The translations under genes were made by a program, and so were the position numbers. The notes under the pieces are model-generated. The model was given only the letters and a program-made list of their open reading frames with translations, made no database searches and was not told the origin of the DNA. From Plectrocnemia conspersa (taxonomy: Eukaryota; Arthropoda; Insecta; Trichoptera; Polycentropodidae), in the NCBI GenBank assembly GCA_009617715.1, contig VTFK01000268.1:186001-250000 (forward strand): DNA of 64,000 nt, written 5' to 3'. Shown here piece by piece: positions 28,601 through 43,600 of the stretch. How positions within the stretch are numbered: position 1 is the first letter of the stretch; each line of letters starts with the position of its first letter.

Positions 28601-31600
28601 GCCCAGATCGTCTGCACTCAGACACCTCACACACTTATACCTCAACACATATATATGTGAATGCAACGCTTTCATTTAGTCACTTGGCTTGGAGGCTGCG
28701 AGCAAACATCTCCCCAGTCGCCGTCATAATGCCACAATGGAGAGCAAAAGCTCGAGATGAATTGAGAACGATATCCCGCAAAATAAACACTCTCCTTTCA
28801 CCCGAGCTTTTCTTTCATCCCATTCTCGATGCGCTCAAAAGAAGCGAGGATGGTGTCGAACTGAATGACGGACATAATCTCTAGATTTCATCAGCATACC
28901 GTTTTGGAGGTCTGCTGCTTTGATGACCTCCAAAAGGGGGTCTTAAATTGTTTTATCGCCGGTGGGACCGCTAACGAGTTGTGTAATTAACGTTGATGGG
29001 GTGAAAGTATGAAAAAATAAAAAAAAAAAAAAAAAACGGTGAGCTTGATACGAATCAACGTCAATCAATTTTATGGTCGTTTGATTAGATGTGTATGGGG
29101 TCTATGAATAAGGCTTGTGCTTTAAGCGTATTTGTTTAAAAATATTCACATAATTTACGATGTAAAGTCGCTAATATTTCAATACTGCGATGTTTGGATT
29201 CGCATACCATGTTTTTGATTATAGCTGTAAGTATAATAATCGGTTTTAATATTAGGTATAATAATTTCACCCAACCTTAAAGATCGATAATTATAAAAAC
29301 TACGCTTTTTGCATAATTATGCAAAAATAATCATATAAATATGAGCTATTTGTAAAGAAAAATAATGATTATTGTTTTAATGAGTGCAATACATTGTTAA
29401 GTGGTGACAAACGGTTATAAAAACTTTGGTCGTTGTTTCCGCCTGGGTCTTAGGGGTTCGAATATGCATTTTTTATTGTATATAATTTCTAATTATTAAT
29501 TCGGTTATTATTTTGAGCAAACAAGACTGAATTGGGTATATAGTTTTTATGAAAAAACGTTAGTGGTTGAGCGTAATAATTTTATGAAAAATCTAATAAG
29601 GTGCGATTGTTTTCAGAAGATATGAATAGTGCCTCGCGAATATAGTCAAAATAGGGAAAACGTATGTAAATAGATTCATAGCGAAGGGCGGCTCCGCATA
29701 CGCTCATATACATTTTATTTTTATTTTTCTCACGCACCCCAAAATATAAAATAAGAAAAAATCCGGGAAAAGAGAGTGCGAGGCTTCGTAAATCTTTTCT
29801 TCGCCTCATTTTCGCTACATTGTTCTGATTTCGCATGTCCCGTTTTATTCCCTTCGACGCTTCAAGGTAAACGTTCTCCTCTCTTCTCCCTTTGAGGGCG
29901 TATCATCTCATTATATTTTCCAGCGTAAACCAAACAGTTCTCGTCAAAATTCGCTTTGATGCCGCCATCTTCATTACGTTAAGGGATTCTTGTTCTTATT
30001 TTTTTTCTTTCTTTTTTTCCTCGCTCGCGAAATATTCCACTAGCAAAGACAAAAGACGCGTATCTTACGCTGGAGTACAATGGGGAACAAATTCCGACCC
30101 CTGACGTAAAGACCCTCTATATCGACACGATAATCGATAAAAGGGGTGATTAAATTTAATTAAAAGGAAACACCCACGATAAAGGACCTTTCTATGCCGA
30201 CTTTGTTCACATATCTTTATATCCACATATTAAGTAGTTTGCTCGAATACTAATTTGATATCCTGCGATGATATAGATCCTTATCATTACTATTAAGGAG
30301 TAAATACCATTAGCATAAATTTTACATGGATAAGAGAGAATTTTATTAAAAAAAGTCACTTTAGTAAGTTACTTTATTTAAAATTGCTTAGCGAATTTTT
30401 TTACAATGCTGTTTTTGTTGATGTCTCTAAAAACAGTTTCAGAAAAAAATTTGTCTCACTCGTTGCATAATCAAAATTTAAGTAAATATTTCTTCAGATA
30501 AGTCAAAGATAATAATGATTTAGCTATTACATAATGTCCTTATTTTTCCTGATTTTTATCAATGCTTTATATATTAGGCCGTTTATCTCTCTTGTTATCT
30601 TTGATGTCTTAAAGGCCTTCTAGGAAACGTTTGTGTTATTCATAATACCTTAGCTTAGACATTTGAATCTCGCCAAAAGCTTTTTTTGGTATGTGCAATA
30701 TCTTATATTTTAATCACAAAATTAAATGTTATTATCAAAATTGTTAAATATGATATAATTCATTGGAATTATTTCAATGTTCTACACAAACTATGCATTT
30801 TATATAGCTAACGATATACGTGTGCATCACTGATAATGATTGTAACTGTATTAATCAAAATATGTTGGTATTTTATAACCATACTTCGTACACATTCTAT
30901 TAATAAAATCGTTGTATAAAAATTTACCACAGATTTTTATTTATGATATATGTATATTGTAAATTATTTTTTGTTACAATACTCTTGGGTTTTGAGGCTG
31001 AAAGAGTGTGACTTTGCAGCCAAAATAGACGCCAAAAAAGTTTATTTTAAATAAATGATACATAGAGAAATGTAGATCAGTTGGTGGAAATTAAATGGCA
31101 GGTCTGAGTCTTTGTTGGCGTGTTTAGTTGTATTATTTGTGTTCTCGCTGTTTCCTAGAAGATTTGCTGATACTGCTTCCTGGCACGTCTCTGCTGCTGT
31201 GATTTTGTGTCATCTCTCTTCTGCGTCTCACACCTCTATTACTGTATCACAAGTTTTATAATGTTGATTGGAGACAGCTGTGGCCAATTGCAAAATAATA
31301 TGATTGTGAATAAATTGCACCACTTCTTGGACATACCCAATGTTCATATTTTTACACTTTAAAAGCAATATGGTCCTAATGGTCATTCATACCATTGGTA
31401 ATCACGTGTTAGAATAACAATAGTATTATGCGCAGGGTAGAATGTCCAGCACGCGTCCTTTCCAAACAAAGAGTAGTGGTTCAAATATATGCCCAATTTA
31501 AAGTACGATGCGTGTGTTATTCCTAGAGCAATTCGGAAAAAAGATCTTCAAGAATAATTGATTTTGTTTATTGAAAGTATCAGTTTGTCTTCTGTTTTCA

Positions 31601-34600
31601 GCTAAATACGTTCTGTTCTTCAAGGTCTTCAACGTTAAATTGTGAATACAGATTTCGGACTACAATTTTAAAGGTTATTATTTATTAATTTGATTTACAA
31701 CTGTCATATAGTATTATTTCAATTATTGAACTATTTTTTTTATAGATTTCGGGTAAGAGATTATAATTTATATGTATCTAATACATTAAAACAGATAGAA
31801 ATGATCCATAAAATTTACACACACAAGAATAAACAAAAATCTTAAAAACAGAATGCCTCAACAGTGCAAAAATAATTAAATTATATGAGCCATTACTATG
31901 AAATATCGCGAAAAAAAAATTATATGCAACTAAAAGAGTTATGTAATATCTACGTGTTTTATATTGTTTATTATTTACATACACATTTAAAACGCATTTT
32001 TTTATTGTAACTTTTACCTTAGTATACGAGAAAAAAATGTAAAAAATTGCGATATTCCAAAATAAATAATAAATGTGCAATAATAAAAAAATATAAACAA
32101 ATCACATTTTAATCACAAAAATATTACAATAAGCTTAAAATATGCTTAAAAAAATATGTCGCATTTTGAACAAACAATTTTCTCGTGAGACAAGATAATA
32201 AATAATATATTTTAATGGAATAAATTGGCAAGTGGTACTCTGGCCCCTGATATAAAAATTCAGGTGGTGTCCAGAAGCGGTCGATCAAAGACGATATTTT
32301 GTCAAAGACGATGTTGTTATAGATTTATTGTTTCAAATAAAAAAAGATTTGGCGCCTGAATTTTCTAAAATATTTTTTTTTGCTGAATAATGAAAATGTT
32401 TTAATTAAAATAATTTGTATTTTAAATATTTAATATTTCAAATTATCTGGGGTATGCAAATGCTTTGGTTTTCCTGATAAATAAACATATTGAATCTTTC
32501 AGGCAATTAAATAAAATAATAATAATAATGTCAATAGCGGTATAGACTGGGTTTTTTTTATCTCTGTAATACCAGTATTATTATGCCTGCACTACACTCT
32601 CTGGAAATTGTCCGAACCGAAGTTACAACTGAAGTCGGCCGAGACCTACGACTTCGAGTAAGCGATTTTAATTAGTTGCGTTAGTAAAAAAAACTAATCT
32701 ACGTGCCGTTTAACTATAAAAGATTTAATTTTTGTAAGATTTGCTTTTGCACTGAACAAGTATTATAATGGAAAATCTCTTAAAGTTTTTTTAGTAAATT
32801 TAGAGTCACCCCGCTTTTCCTATAGTTAAACTTAATTTTTTTAACAAGAAGTAAATCACGAAAATGATGCATAATAATATTAATTTATAAAATGTACTAA
32901 TATGAAATTTTTATAATACATGTTTTAAATTATATTTTTTTTTAATGAGTCTTATTAAAAATATATAAAAAAAAATATTACAATCTAAAAAAATTGCCTT
33001 ACTGTGATGTACACCAAGTGTTCATGTTATATTATTAAATAAATACCCAAAAATTTATGATTTTTTCTTAGTACAATTATGTATTAAACTAAAATAAACG
33101 AGATTTAAGACCTAATATATTGCTAAAATAATTACTATTAAACCAACACAAATATTATGCTAGCACTACATTCTCTGAAAGTTGTTCAAACGGAAGTTCA
33201 ACTGAAGTCAGCCGAGGTCGTCAACTTCCGAGTAGCAGCCACAATGCCGCAAATTTCATATTCCGTCCGTCTGGCGGCCGTGAATGATATCCGGACGGCG
33301 GCTTCTGTCACCTACAGCTGGCATATTTGTGTGCGATCAAAATAAGTGCCAAATAATCGTAATTTTCAAATTGTCATATTATTAAAATTACACTACTGAT
33401 AATTATAAAATTTTGCGTGGGCACTCACCAATCCAATATCAGTGAAAACTTTTCGCCGTAAATATTCAATTTACGCAAAATCTTTGTCGGCTTTTGAAAA
33501 ATGCCATAAGGCATAAAAATGATACTTCAGAATACGAACACCACATCTGTGACTGTCCTAGAATTTGTCGTCATCGATTCTAAATAATAATTCGTTATGG
33601 TGTGACATTTATATAAACCGATCTAGGAAAATAAGGTTTATTTTTAAGAAGCATTAACGCTCTGCTTACTTTCTCCAGAGAGGGTTCATTACTTGATATA
33701 TAATATATGTTTGTGACTTTTCGGACTAATAATTTTCTCGTGTTGAGTTCAAATTAATTTAAAAAAATTTTGATCCATGTTAAAACCTAAGTTCTTTATA
33801 TTATATGAGGCAATCAAAAATTATAGAAATGTTATTTATAAAACTGTATTAGAATTATACAATAGATTGTGTAATCTCTAATTTCTTATAACGCTAAATC
33901 TTTTACTAAATTGTAGATTTGTTGCGTAATATTTTACCATACACATCCTCTTAGTAGAGTTTGCCTCGATAAACGTTTACGTTTGTTTGTCTTTGTGTTA
34001 CGTCGTTAATAATACAAAACGTTTGTGTGTCGTACACTTCACGTACATGCACGGGTACACGCGTGTCCTTTTACTCGATGGAGCTAAACTGGATAATCCA
34101 CGATTCCATAGTTTCATTCAATTAGCAAACCGACGTCGGTCCCTTTTGGTGCGTATTAAATACCAAAATAGTTGCGCAAGGGTCTAATGTCGGTCACTTA
34201 CAATTTGTAAACGGACAAGGAATACTTTTGTGTTAATTAAATTTAATGAGTATTATGCACAAGAAACAACAATGACTTTGGTTATGTTTGATATTACGTG
34301 ACTTAGGTTTTGAATAGCCCTGAGTTCATAATGTCGCATATGTGTTACTGATCAAGAATAGAAAGAGCAGAGGACCCAAATTTGATCCATGCGGTACTCC
34401 AAAACGAGTCACATACCCACAGCAGCCACTTAAGTAATTCAATAAAATCAAGACAATCTCTGTGAATGCTTTTTGAAAGTCAGTATAGACTACGCTAGTA
34501 TCAATAATTTTAGTTGTCACTTTGAACGATGCAAACAAAAACTGTGTTGCTGGTCCACTAAAGCCTGCTGATATTGCTTATGTATTTAATTATAAATAAT

Positions 34601-37600
34601 TAAATTAAACAGCGGTACTAGTCTATAGTGTTCGATACACAAATTAAACCACATCACAGCGGCTAGTGTCGCTCTCAGAGCATGTACTTGTCACTCACCT
34701 ATGACGGTGAAGTTGTATCGGAAGCTCATAGTCTGCGTGTTGCGGTAGTCCACACGACACCTGTACACGCCCTCATCGTGCCGCTTAACATCCTTGAGCA
34801 CCAGGGCCGCAGGCAGAGGCGACGTCTTGAAGTAGGCCCTGGGGCCGAACACCCCGGGCGCCGACCAGTGTTTGCCCTCCGACATGCCCACTCCTCGGAC
34901 ATCGAAACTGTAACAACAATTCACACAATTAGACATTACATGAAACGCTGCTGACATTACCCTCTTCAAAATATAAGGGTCTCTGTGATATGACCGCGTG
35001 TGGAAATTTCAACATGTCGGGCTGTGCAATTAAAATCGGACCTACATCAGAACGCGGAGAGATTTTTTAATCTGGGTGAGCGTGAGAGGAACGCAAAAAA
35101 AAAAAAAAGCACTCAATGTTAAAGCATTGTTTATAAGATTTAAATAAATTTAAGCACAAAGTAAAGACAATATCTCATTATAGGTTGCACTTTGGATAAA
35201 GTCTGTCAAATAAAACTCGTGAGATAAATTTAAAGATTATAATAGAAACTGCTTACATCAACACAATAATTATATCAGTCTATTAATTCGAATCTTAGAG
35301 TTTTTTAAGTTATATCGTATTTGAGAGATCAGAATTAATAATTATTAACTAATTATAATTCCGATCGATCATCACAGATTAGGTTTACCTTGATTTTTTC
35401 AATGTCACGGATAAACATCGTGAAAGTATGGAAAGCTTTTTAATATTGAACTACTTGAAATACTATTTGTTAAATCACTATAAATATGCAATATTCTTGT
35501 TTATGCCTTGCATATGTCTGTAAAATCAAATCGTTCACAGAGATCAGTTCGAACTTTATATTTTACATGTCCATGTTAGATCAAGGTTGGAGTGAAGAGG
35601 GAAGCGGCTGCTTTCTCGTTTATTTCTTGGGGGTAACTCCGCTTTTCTCGTGTATCCAAGGTCAAAAGTAAAATATATTTTTGAATATTTTTGTCGTGAG
35701 TTGATTTTGAATCAAAGTGAATTATATGCGCTATTTTTTATTTATGAAATCTTATGCTGTAACCTGACAGGCGTAGCCCAATGCTTTACACTGAGTAAAT
35801 CTGTTACAACTGAGTAAGTATTAACCACCAGTCTGAAAGTCTAAGAATCAGTTACACATATATTATTAATTATAAATTATTATGTGTAATATAATTTATA
35901 ATCGATCATTTTTTTAAAATAGCGCATTTTTTTTAAATAAAAATTCGAGTGTTTGAACCCGCAACTTTAGAGTTACTCTCCTGAGACGTTACGGATTACG
36001 CTTTTCCGTCCTTGAGTATGCGCTTATATATGCTTGGTTAGTACGATGGAGGTTAGTTGCTCTAGCTTCTGTCGACGTTTGCGACCAATGCAATAAAAAA
36101 TATAATAGTGTAAATTGTTGCAGAGCAAATAAAAATTAAAATATTGAGCTTAATTCGATGGACCAAATTGCATCATAGGTAAATTACCGATATGCAAAAA
36201 TACAATACAATATAAAGTAACTAGATTTAGTTGCTTTGTGTTGTATTGTACCCTAATTACACTTATTGATTATTTTAACATAGGAACCACGAATCAATAA
36301 ATGTAACAGTGGTAATTATCAAAACAAAGGTTTATTTAACACATAAAAAATAAGTATAATCACTTGCTAAAATCTGCTATTTTTATGATTACCAGAAACA
36401 CGTCACAAACAATATTTAAGAACATAAATTTAATATGGAGGGATGAAATATGATTTGATGCGATTATAATTCCAGATAAACAGGAGATGCTATGCTGTTT
36501 ACTAGAAAAAGTGTCAATTATAATATAGTATTTGTAAATAATAAAGATAAAACATGCTGTTCTATCACGGTAATGATTTTAGTGGATTATGTTTACAATA
36601 TAGATCTCCAATGAGTGATCCAATTTCGTAAATAATATTTATTTGTATACTGGAATTATAATTAAAATAAATGTAAGGATTTTTATACTTTAAAATTATA
36701 AAATTAGGCAAATATATTTGGATTACGACAATTTATTTACGAAAATACAAAGATAGAATAATCATTTAAGTACATTAAAGATTTATTTTTTACCAATAGT
36801 AAAAGTGATAATATTAATAATTTAATTGTATATATTTATGTATATATTATAGAATATTATAATGTAATTATGGTAAAAAAAAATATTAAATAATTAATTA
36901 TTCATTCTTATAAAAACAACATAATAAATTTGGAGGTTGAGGGAAATATATATTATATTTTATATTAAAAAGATCATTTTATTATTGCAAAAATACTGAA
37001 TTTATTATATTAAAATTAAAAAAAGATTGGGAAGATTACTTTAGTTAAATAAATTAGTACAATTTAATAATGAAATATTTAGTAATAAAAAACATATTTT
37101 GTAAATTAAAATAAGCAATTAGAACTTATGAATCGGATGTAAATATTAAATGAAGAAACATGGTAAATGGTATTAACTAAAATATTCTTCGAAGGAGAAA
37201 TATCTGATATTTTAATAATTGCCACTATTATTCATATATGTACCTTAAATAAAAAATAATAAAAAGGTTGAAAAAACTAGACCAATTGACATGTAGCTTT
37301 GTATGGAAAAGGTGATAAAAGATGTAGTAATCAAACTATTATTGAATTTTATTATTTTTAAAACATTCTGTGTTAACAATATTCCGGATTCAGAGAAAAA
37401 CGTTCTAAAAAAAAAATTATTGGAGCTATTTTCTTGGATTTCAAGAGAGCTCTAATTTCTTTAACAATGTATAGAAGTATATTGTTAAAGAAATAAGAGA
37501 TTATATGTAGAGTGAAAAAGTTTTAAAATGATTTGGTAATTATTTAAAAATAAAAATTAAAAATTAAGATCAATTTTGCTCATTCCAAAGATAAAAATAA

Positions 37601-40600
37601 TATCTTACGGTGCACTAAAGGGGACCATTGTTATTTATAATAATATGTATAAATAATATTAATATTAATATATAAAAATAATAAATATATCTGTTTCTAG
37701 GCCACACTATATTGTAATATATTGCATAGGTGATAATGCTAAATAAGTTGATAATAACTTAAATAGTGAATTTGAAAAAAAAAAAATATGCTATAATTTT
37801 AATTTATAGCAATAAATTATTATTAGTAGTTGTGTACATATCTACTTTTGACACTCGATTGTCGATGTTTCGTTTGCAATATCTATGACCAATTGCTCGT
37901 ATAGTGTAATTACGAGCTTAAAATTGAGCTTTATCGTGTCAATAATGTAAATTTAATTATTACAACCGTAACATCCTAGCCCGGTGGCGGTGGTTGTAAA
38001 TTATGAACGACACAAAACTCGAATCGTGCACCGAAACACGCCATATCATTTGTCCCTCGTCCGTGTTCGATTTTATCAATTTTCGATAATAATAATAAAA
38101 TAAAAAAAAATAAAACAACACCGAAACATGTAGCCGAGGCACAAAAGCCGCGTTAATGTCGTCATCGATTCGCCCATAAAAACGTGTTCTGTCGGGTGGA
38201 GCGTATCGAAAATCTGATTTATGAAATCTGACGCGATTTTATATTTTATTATAATATAGCTTTTCTCAAAACGGAAAAATCTACAACGGAACTGAGTATT
38301 TTCCTTAGTGGGTATTTTAATTTTCCCTTTTACAATGTCAACAAAGTAATGAGGTTTTAAATGTAGAATGAGAGACATCTTAGTATTTATTTTATTTAAA
38401 TCTTGTGATAGTAAAAAAATATGAATGGATATTTTTAAATATAGATAACGAAAATTAAGTTACAATTAAGATATTTAGATATCAACCAACTGTTTTAAAT
38501 TCAGAATCACCCACACCAATTTGAGAGCTCCCACATTCTCCGCACTTACAGATGTCACAGTAGTAATCGCCTTGGTGCAGATCGTTAAACTTCTTCTACG
38601 TACAAATTGTATTTGTTAATATCAGTGATACAGGTGTAAAATCTCTTAATATTTTTCTACAAAAAAGCGTTTTTAAATTTCCACTTTCTGAACTGTAAAT
38701 TAAACATCTGAAATTGTTTTATTAGCAGTGAGAAGTACTCTTTTTAAAATATGACGCTCTAAGATTTTACTTTGATAGTAGTGTATTTTTTGAGAATCTT
38801 GCAAGATAAAATTCAAATCGAATATTATCATTTCTCAATAAATTTTCTAATTTTTTTTTTTAAATTTTAAATAAAATTCTTAAGAATTTAGTTGCTCTCG
38901 ATATTTTTTTTTAATAATAAAATATTTTTTTATAAATATTTTTTAACGTTACATTAAAACCGCATATGTAACATAAGTCTGTAACATGTTCGAAAAAACG
39001 CATGCTTTCTTAAAAGATTTTTTTAATCCTAAGGGTGTGACTTTGCAGTCAGTAAGACGCAGGTGAAAACGGGTAAGAAATATATTTGTTAAAGTGACAT
39101 ATATTAAGTAACTATGATTGGGACACTTGTAATTCTCCGAGTGGTAGTGAAAAAGCTGGCGGAAGGACGATGTCAGTGGATGATCCTTAGAGTTCCGCGG
39201 TGCTCATATGGTGGAGTCCTTCTCAGGATGTGAGCGTCTATGACGTATGTTGTCCGTGGAGGGGCCGAATCTGCACTAGTCTTTGAGTGTCTGCCATAGT
39301 CTACCCTCTCCTCATTGAAGACCAGCCTTAAGTATTATATAGAGCTGCAAAGCTTGCTGACCAATCACAATCATACAGCGATCATCCAACCAATCGTTGC
39401 ACTTGCTTCTTAGAACAACGAAATATGTATACGCCTTTAGAAAGTGACATTTCCTTGATAGACATATCCGAGGCCGAATTGTGTATCGGTAATTTTTTGG
39501 CATCACTATTATTTGTCTTCCAGTGATATATTGTTTCCCGTGACCGCTTCGCAACAATAAAATATTTTGTCAATGCACCGGATCCTTGCGTGTGTGGTCC
39601 CATCCTTTACACTATATTGTCCTGTTTCTCTCAATTTTTGATGAACGATCATTTATGATCACAATCATTAACGAGAGTTTAAAGAATATGCTCCTTCAAA
39701 AAAATATGTTAAAATGTTCTTAGCTATTCTAATTGATATTATTTTTGCTTTGATAATCTAAGATCAATCGCTTTGCATGGAAAATAAAATTAAAAACCAT
39801 GTCTTATAAATAAGAGTATTCCGGGTTTAACTTTTTTACAAATAAATATATACACACTTAAATTACACTTTTTACCCTTGAGTTATTCTTGCTTATGGAA
39901 TAATGCTTGCCCTACTCACAGATTGCAATTACATATAATATATATAAAATACTAAGTGTGATAAGTTAATTCTATGCTTACCAAAAACAGCGCTACTGAA
40001 AAGCGCAATTACACAGCGACTTGTCGAGTGGTGCCGTTACAAAATGCAATAATAATTAATGTCAAAAACATTGAACACGGCGAAGGCTTTTCCGGCCCCT
40101 CCATTAACATCATCTGGCCCGTCGTTAAAAGCGTAAAATTTCAAACGCCCCAGACTCCCCTTCGCCGCGGACCCTCTCTCAGACGCTTAATACGTAAAAA
40201 TGCGCGATTATTAAAAGGTCATATTGATTTTGGACCCTCGACCCTCGACGTTAAAAAGTGTTCATTAGCATACTGCCTGGACCCCTAAGAGCGTATTCTG
40301 CTGCGTGGATCCGGTTACGCATTTTGTTTTTCATTTTGCCAGAGAGATAAAATCGGAGCTTCTGGGAAATGTTCTCAACCCCCTCTATTTTAACAAAGGG
40401 TGGGGTAGTTGATTAAATTTAAATTTCAATTAAGGAAGTCAGTACTGGAAAGTTGGTCTTTGGTTATTGCACGTACGTCGATGGATAATGGAATTTAAAT
40501 ACTAGCAGCTAGTGTATCGTACGTTGTTAAATTTGATGCATAATTAGCTCACTCTGGCCTCAAAAGGCAGAAGTTTGCGGTGACGCATATAATTGGACGA

Positions 40601-43600
40601 GCATGTAAACACGAGTAAGCAACGTAAGGTTTTATGCACGTGTGAATACACTCGTCCAATTATATGCTACACAGAAGTCGTTGATTTCTTAATGTGGCTC
40701 CATGGAGTAGAAACATGGTCACACAAAGTTGTGTGATGTAAGAATACCCTAAATATTTTCAACTGATAAGAATACGTATTTAAAAGCAATATCACAAATA
40801 AAAAAGACCATACAAAAAATATGTACTGTCAAGAATAAATAGATAGGTCAAAATCTGGCTTATTGAAGTTCCAGATGAAAAAGCATATAAATCTTCCATA
40901 AAAGTGTATTCCGAAAGGAAGTGTCGTACGGATAGTATTTTGTTGTTTTGGTTTTTTACTTGTACTTGTATAGACATTGACTATTCATTGTTTTGCTTCA
41001 TTTAAAAGATGAGTTCGTAAGTAATCACAATCCGTCAAAGTCTCCGATCGTCACATGTGCTATCACGTCGACGTGACGAATAAACTTGTTTTGCAAGTTG
41101 AAAATACTCACATAAATCAATAATTAATTATGACGGGTGTTCCTAACTATAATTTTTATTTTTTGATTAGGGTTGAATTCAAGTGATTTAATGAATTACT
41201 ATTTTTTGTAGTAATTTTAATAAATATATGATTATTTTAATAATTTCTTCTTTCTGGGTTTAATTAATATTAAATAAGCAACGCTACTACAAATATTGAA
41301 AAACAGTTACAGTTCTTAAAAACAAATCTGGAAAATTGTGATTAAAAAAATGAAGTGATAATATCAGAAAATATAAACATAAACTTATTACTATGTCGCT
41401 GTTTTATCTGATTGAAAATCAATGAGAAAATATAGTACTTCTTAAAGCTTTATACTAGCATTTTGCTATAGTTTAAAATGTACGTTTTATGTGTGTTAAT
41501 ATAAACTCTCGATAAAGTTATATAAATGCTCCATTAAACTTATACACCGTGTTATGGTATAATAGTTTTATAATTGGGTTGTAAGAATTTTAAAGTTGTT
41601 TACAAAATATTATTACTAGAACAGTTTCAATGAGCGCAAAATATTATATAAGCTCTAATTAAATTATTATAATTTTTAATAATATTTCGTTGAATTAAAA
41701 ATTGTTTAACACAAACATTTGCCTTACAAAGTGGTAAACGAAAATATAAACTTAATAAATATTTTGTATAATTATTTCATATCCTTATTAAATATAAAAA
41801 GCCAGAGCTTAATGAGTTATATTTTAAAATATTTGTAGAGGAAATTATAGATTTATTAACAAATATTTTTGTATATTTGTGACTAATCATATACAACATT
41901 AATTGCAATTTGCATCACATATTAAATAAAAATTCCTTAAAAATCATCACAGGATTAAACTTTTTGTAATTTTATTGTATGACACGTATAAATGTTGAAT
42001 GAAATACAAATTATCATAACGAATCGACATCAAATATAAATTAGTGAGGTACCGCAGCTAGCGAGTGTGCGAATATCGGACGCTCTACTTTTTAGTTTTT
42101 AAATAATATTTTTGCTCCGTTTTGATGTTATTAAATCTAGTTTTAATTTATATTTAATAAAATTAAATATTAAAAAAATTGTATCGTTGTGCAATTTTAC
42201 TTTACACTGCATATTTGTATTCTAATTTACTGCTAATATTTACACATGATTATATTTTTTTTTACCTTACAAATTAATTTATATTATTAAATCTAATTTA
42301 TGCATAATCGTAGTTCAATAAAAAAAACGATAAAATAAATGTTTTTCGGTTATATTATATAACATTATAATTTAATAGATGCTCTAGCTTAAAACAAACA
42401 AATGACTAAATACAGTTTTTCTGTTAATAGAAGGTTTTTACACGTGCACGTTTGAAATATGTATGTACATGAAGTTGATCCTAGCACTTTTTCGACCGTT
42501 TCCGCGTTACTGCGTGAACGATTCAACAAAATTTTCTTAACAATTAGTTTAAAAGTTCAATCGATGTAAACAAAATATGTAACATAATCATTTATAATAT
42601 AATTGCAACTCTAGCAGATTATTTAATCATTAATAAATAATAAAAAAAAATAGTTAAACATCTTTATTTCAATAAGAAACAGAAGATTAAAACAGAATTT
42701 TATCAATGTGATACTAAAGAGCTTTTAAAATTTGCTGTAAAATATTTTAATATTTAAATAATCAATTTTCTAAATTAAAACATTAATTTAAACGTTTTAA
42801 TTAAAATTTAATGGTACACGTTGTAATAAATTTGATAACTAGCTTTGTAATTTATTTTTTAATATTAAATGTTTTAATTCACGTTGTTGATCAACAAGAA
42901 AGTATATAAACATATTAAAATATATCTTTGTATACATATATTTAAAAAAAAAAATTAAAGTCACCTTTATGTATTACAAAATATATAGAAAGCGACACAA
43001 AAATAAGGCAGACGAATGAAAGTTTATTTAATTGAATAAAATATAAATGTGAATTGTTGTCCATATGCAGTATATTGAATTTTTACCAGAAATATTATTG
43101 GGATTAGGAAATTCTTAAGAAAAAATAGAACTGGATAAAAAAACAATTTTAGAAATGTATAAGCTTTGTCGCTTAATTTTTATTATTCCAGTCAGTACTT
43201 TAACAGTCGAACTAACCTTTTCATATTTGAAATGCATAAAAACATCAGTTTGCAATGAAGTCAGACTTTTCACGCTTTCACAAATGTCGAAAGAAAAAGT
43301 TTTGCTTGAAAAAATCGAACAAATTTATTCTATACAGTAATAAAGAAATTTCTTTGACTTTGATTGACTTTGTATATAAATAAATACTTTTGAAAATTCA
43401 TGTAATTAGTTTTAATTTATTTATTCATACCATAATTATTTAATTTATTCGTATTATTTATTTATGATATATTATAAGCTAATTAAATTTGTTAATGCTA
43501 GTTATAATATTTTAGATATGACTTTGTAAGTTAATACTTTTTTGTAGATGAAAGATTAAAAAAAAATAAATGTATGATTGATAAAGAGAAATATAATATA

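Larger units (their letters stand above)
21649..34698 (-). other. Intron 3 (13.1 kb), transposon-rich
   Basis: This intron carries most of the repeats in the window: Repeat-A copies (22730-23807, 26831-27948, 32584-32664, 33158-33633), Repeat-B copies beside them, twin palindromes near 24265, two Daphne-like LINE remnants and a CR1/Jockey-like fragment. Between them lies AT-rich sequence, plus GC-raised stretches at 28500-28900 and 29560-30110. The interval 30120-31000 shows nothing recognisable. Confidence 0.75.

Noticed and set aside
34682..34954. Plus-strand 90-codon open frame
   Set aside because: Shadow of exon 3 on the other strand.
35945..36010. tRNA-like stretch on the minus strand with GCGGGTTCAAAC B-box
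   Set aside because: The B-box and an A-box-like GCGTAATCCGTAACG are present, but the acceptor and anticodon stems do not fold into a sound tRNA; at most a SINE head or tRNA relic.
37456..37482. 14-bp inverted repeat ATTTCTTTAACAAT / ATTGTTAAAGAAAT
   Set aside because: It lies inside a LINE RT remnant, and AT-rich sequence makes short inverted repeats common.
41063..41076. 14-bp palindrome TCACGTCGACGTGA
   Set aside because: It could be a bZIP-type site, but a single short palindrome without conservation data is not enough.
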